In this document: piece after piece, positions 57,890 through 58,108 of the stretch
How the letters are laid out: every line of letters starts with the position of its first letter
How positions within the stretch are numbered: the stretch's first letter is position 1
NCBI GenBank assembly: GCA_009731375.1
Contig: BJOX01000082.1
Location: forward strand, 630,106 to 688,213
Length of the DNA: 58,108 nucleotides
DNA from: Paulinella micropora
Taxonomy: Eukaryota; Cercozoa; Imbricatea; Euglyphida
Direction: 5' to 3'
Program-made: the position numbers and the translations under genes
Notes under the pieces: generated by a model
Database searches by the model: none
The model's input: only the letters and a program-made list of their open reading frames with translations
What the model was told of the DNA's origin: nothing

Positions 57890-58108
57890 TCACACGTCCT
57901 CATACCAAGACAAGCTCAGGTGCACGTCTGCGGTGCCGGATGTAGTGCTGGCCGCAATGCAGAGCACTTCGCCGGGCCCGACGGCGATGTTGAGCCTGCT
58001 TAGGTCGAGACTGGCCGACGCCGAGCCCGTGGCCGACACGACGCACGCGGCCACGGCATTGCCACTAGACACCGTGACCAAGCTCGCGGAGTACTCAGTG
58101 TTGGAGGC
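57890..58108 (-). CDS. C-terminal part of a beta-rich protein cut by the window edge
   Basis: The frame is open from the window's right end (58108) down to a stop at 57890, so the gene starts outside. The visible ~72 residues are Ala/Ser/Thr/Val-rich with alternating hydrophobic residues (LNIAVGPGEVLCIAASTTSG) and end SLSWYEDV. This style resembles the C-terminal beta domain of phage and virus fibre or capsid decoration proteins. The family is not identified. The stop lies 51 bp upstream of the resolvase start, on the same strand. Confidence 0.5.
   Translation of the reverse strand, partial: ASNTEYSASLVTVSSGNAVAACVVSATGSASASLDLSRLNIAVGPGEVLCIAASTTSGTADVHLSLSWYEDV

Overview
The window is eukaryotic nuclear DNA with a virus-derived insertion. 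Positions 1 to about 22.9 kb are almost entirely microsatellite: tetranucleotide (GATA/TATC, CATA/TATG), TA, CT, TTC and a 4.6-kb ACAAT pentanucleotide field. A handful of short dispersed repeats recur between the arrays in both orientations. From 22.9 to 30.1 kb is more ordinary AT-rich host DNA: three copies of a TA-flanked inverted-repeat transposon (MITE), two copies of a longer interspersed repeat, and one intact single-exon UNC93-like membrane transporter gene on the minus strand (27158-28645). The transporter and repeats suggest a multicellular animal host, but the sequence alone does not prove it. Seven 10-N gaps and seven larger gaps lie mostly in or beside repeats and homopolymers.

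At about 30.1 kb the base composition changes abruptly to GC-rich, gene-dense DNA that continues to the right edge. This is at least 28 kb of a compact nucleocytoplasmic large DNA virus (NCLDV)-like genome, probably endogenous. From left to right it holds: an unknown gene; an array of palindromic repeat units; a TV-Pol-like polymerase fused to a UL9/OBP-like helicase; a small NCLDV-type membrane protein; ribonucleotide reductase large subunit; a candidate ssDNA-binding protein; a PCNA-like clamp; VLTF2-like and VLTF3-like late transcription factors; a 770-residue protelomerase (telomere resolvase) candidate; a possible BRO-like DNA-binding protein; an F-box-like protein; the A32-type packaging ATPase; a block of small basic, repeat-rich or membrane proteins likely to be virion components; a double-jelly-roll major capsid protein; an HMG-box-like protein; a RuvC/A22-type Holliday junction resolvase; and the C-terminal end of a beta-rich protein cut by the window edge. 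No family-B DNA polymerase, D5 primase or RNA polymerase subunit is seen.

The genes suggest a virus with linear DNA replicated by TV-Pol/OBP plus PCNA and SSB. Replication intermediates would be resolved by the protelomerase and/or the RuvC-like enzyme. Late genes would be driven through VLTF2/VLTF3, possibly from a recurrent AATCTTGT/AATCTTCT element 20-40 nt upstream of start codons. Two genes (VLTF3-like and protelomerase) carry very short phase-2 introns of 47 and 51 bp with GT..AG ends, so at least these genes appear to be transcribed in a nucleus.

Several viral genes carry single frame changes, mostly in homopolymer runs (unknown first gene, TV-Pol/OBP, RNR, coiled-coil protein, capsid, HMG-like), while others (PCNA, SSB, VLTF2, protelomerase, ATPase, resolvase) are open. 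This fits either early decay of an endogenous copy or consensus errors in the assembly; the sequence alone cannot separate the two. A partial second, intronless copy of the VLTF3 gene lies beyond an assembly gap and shows that at least two variants of the viral DNA are represented.
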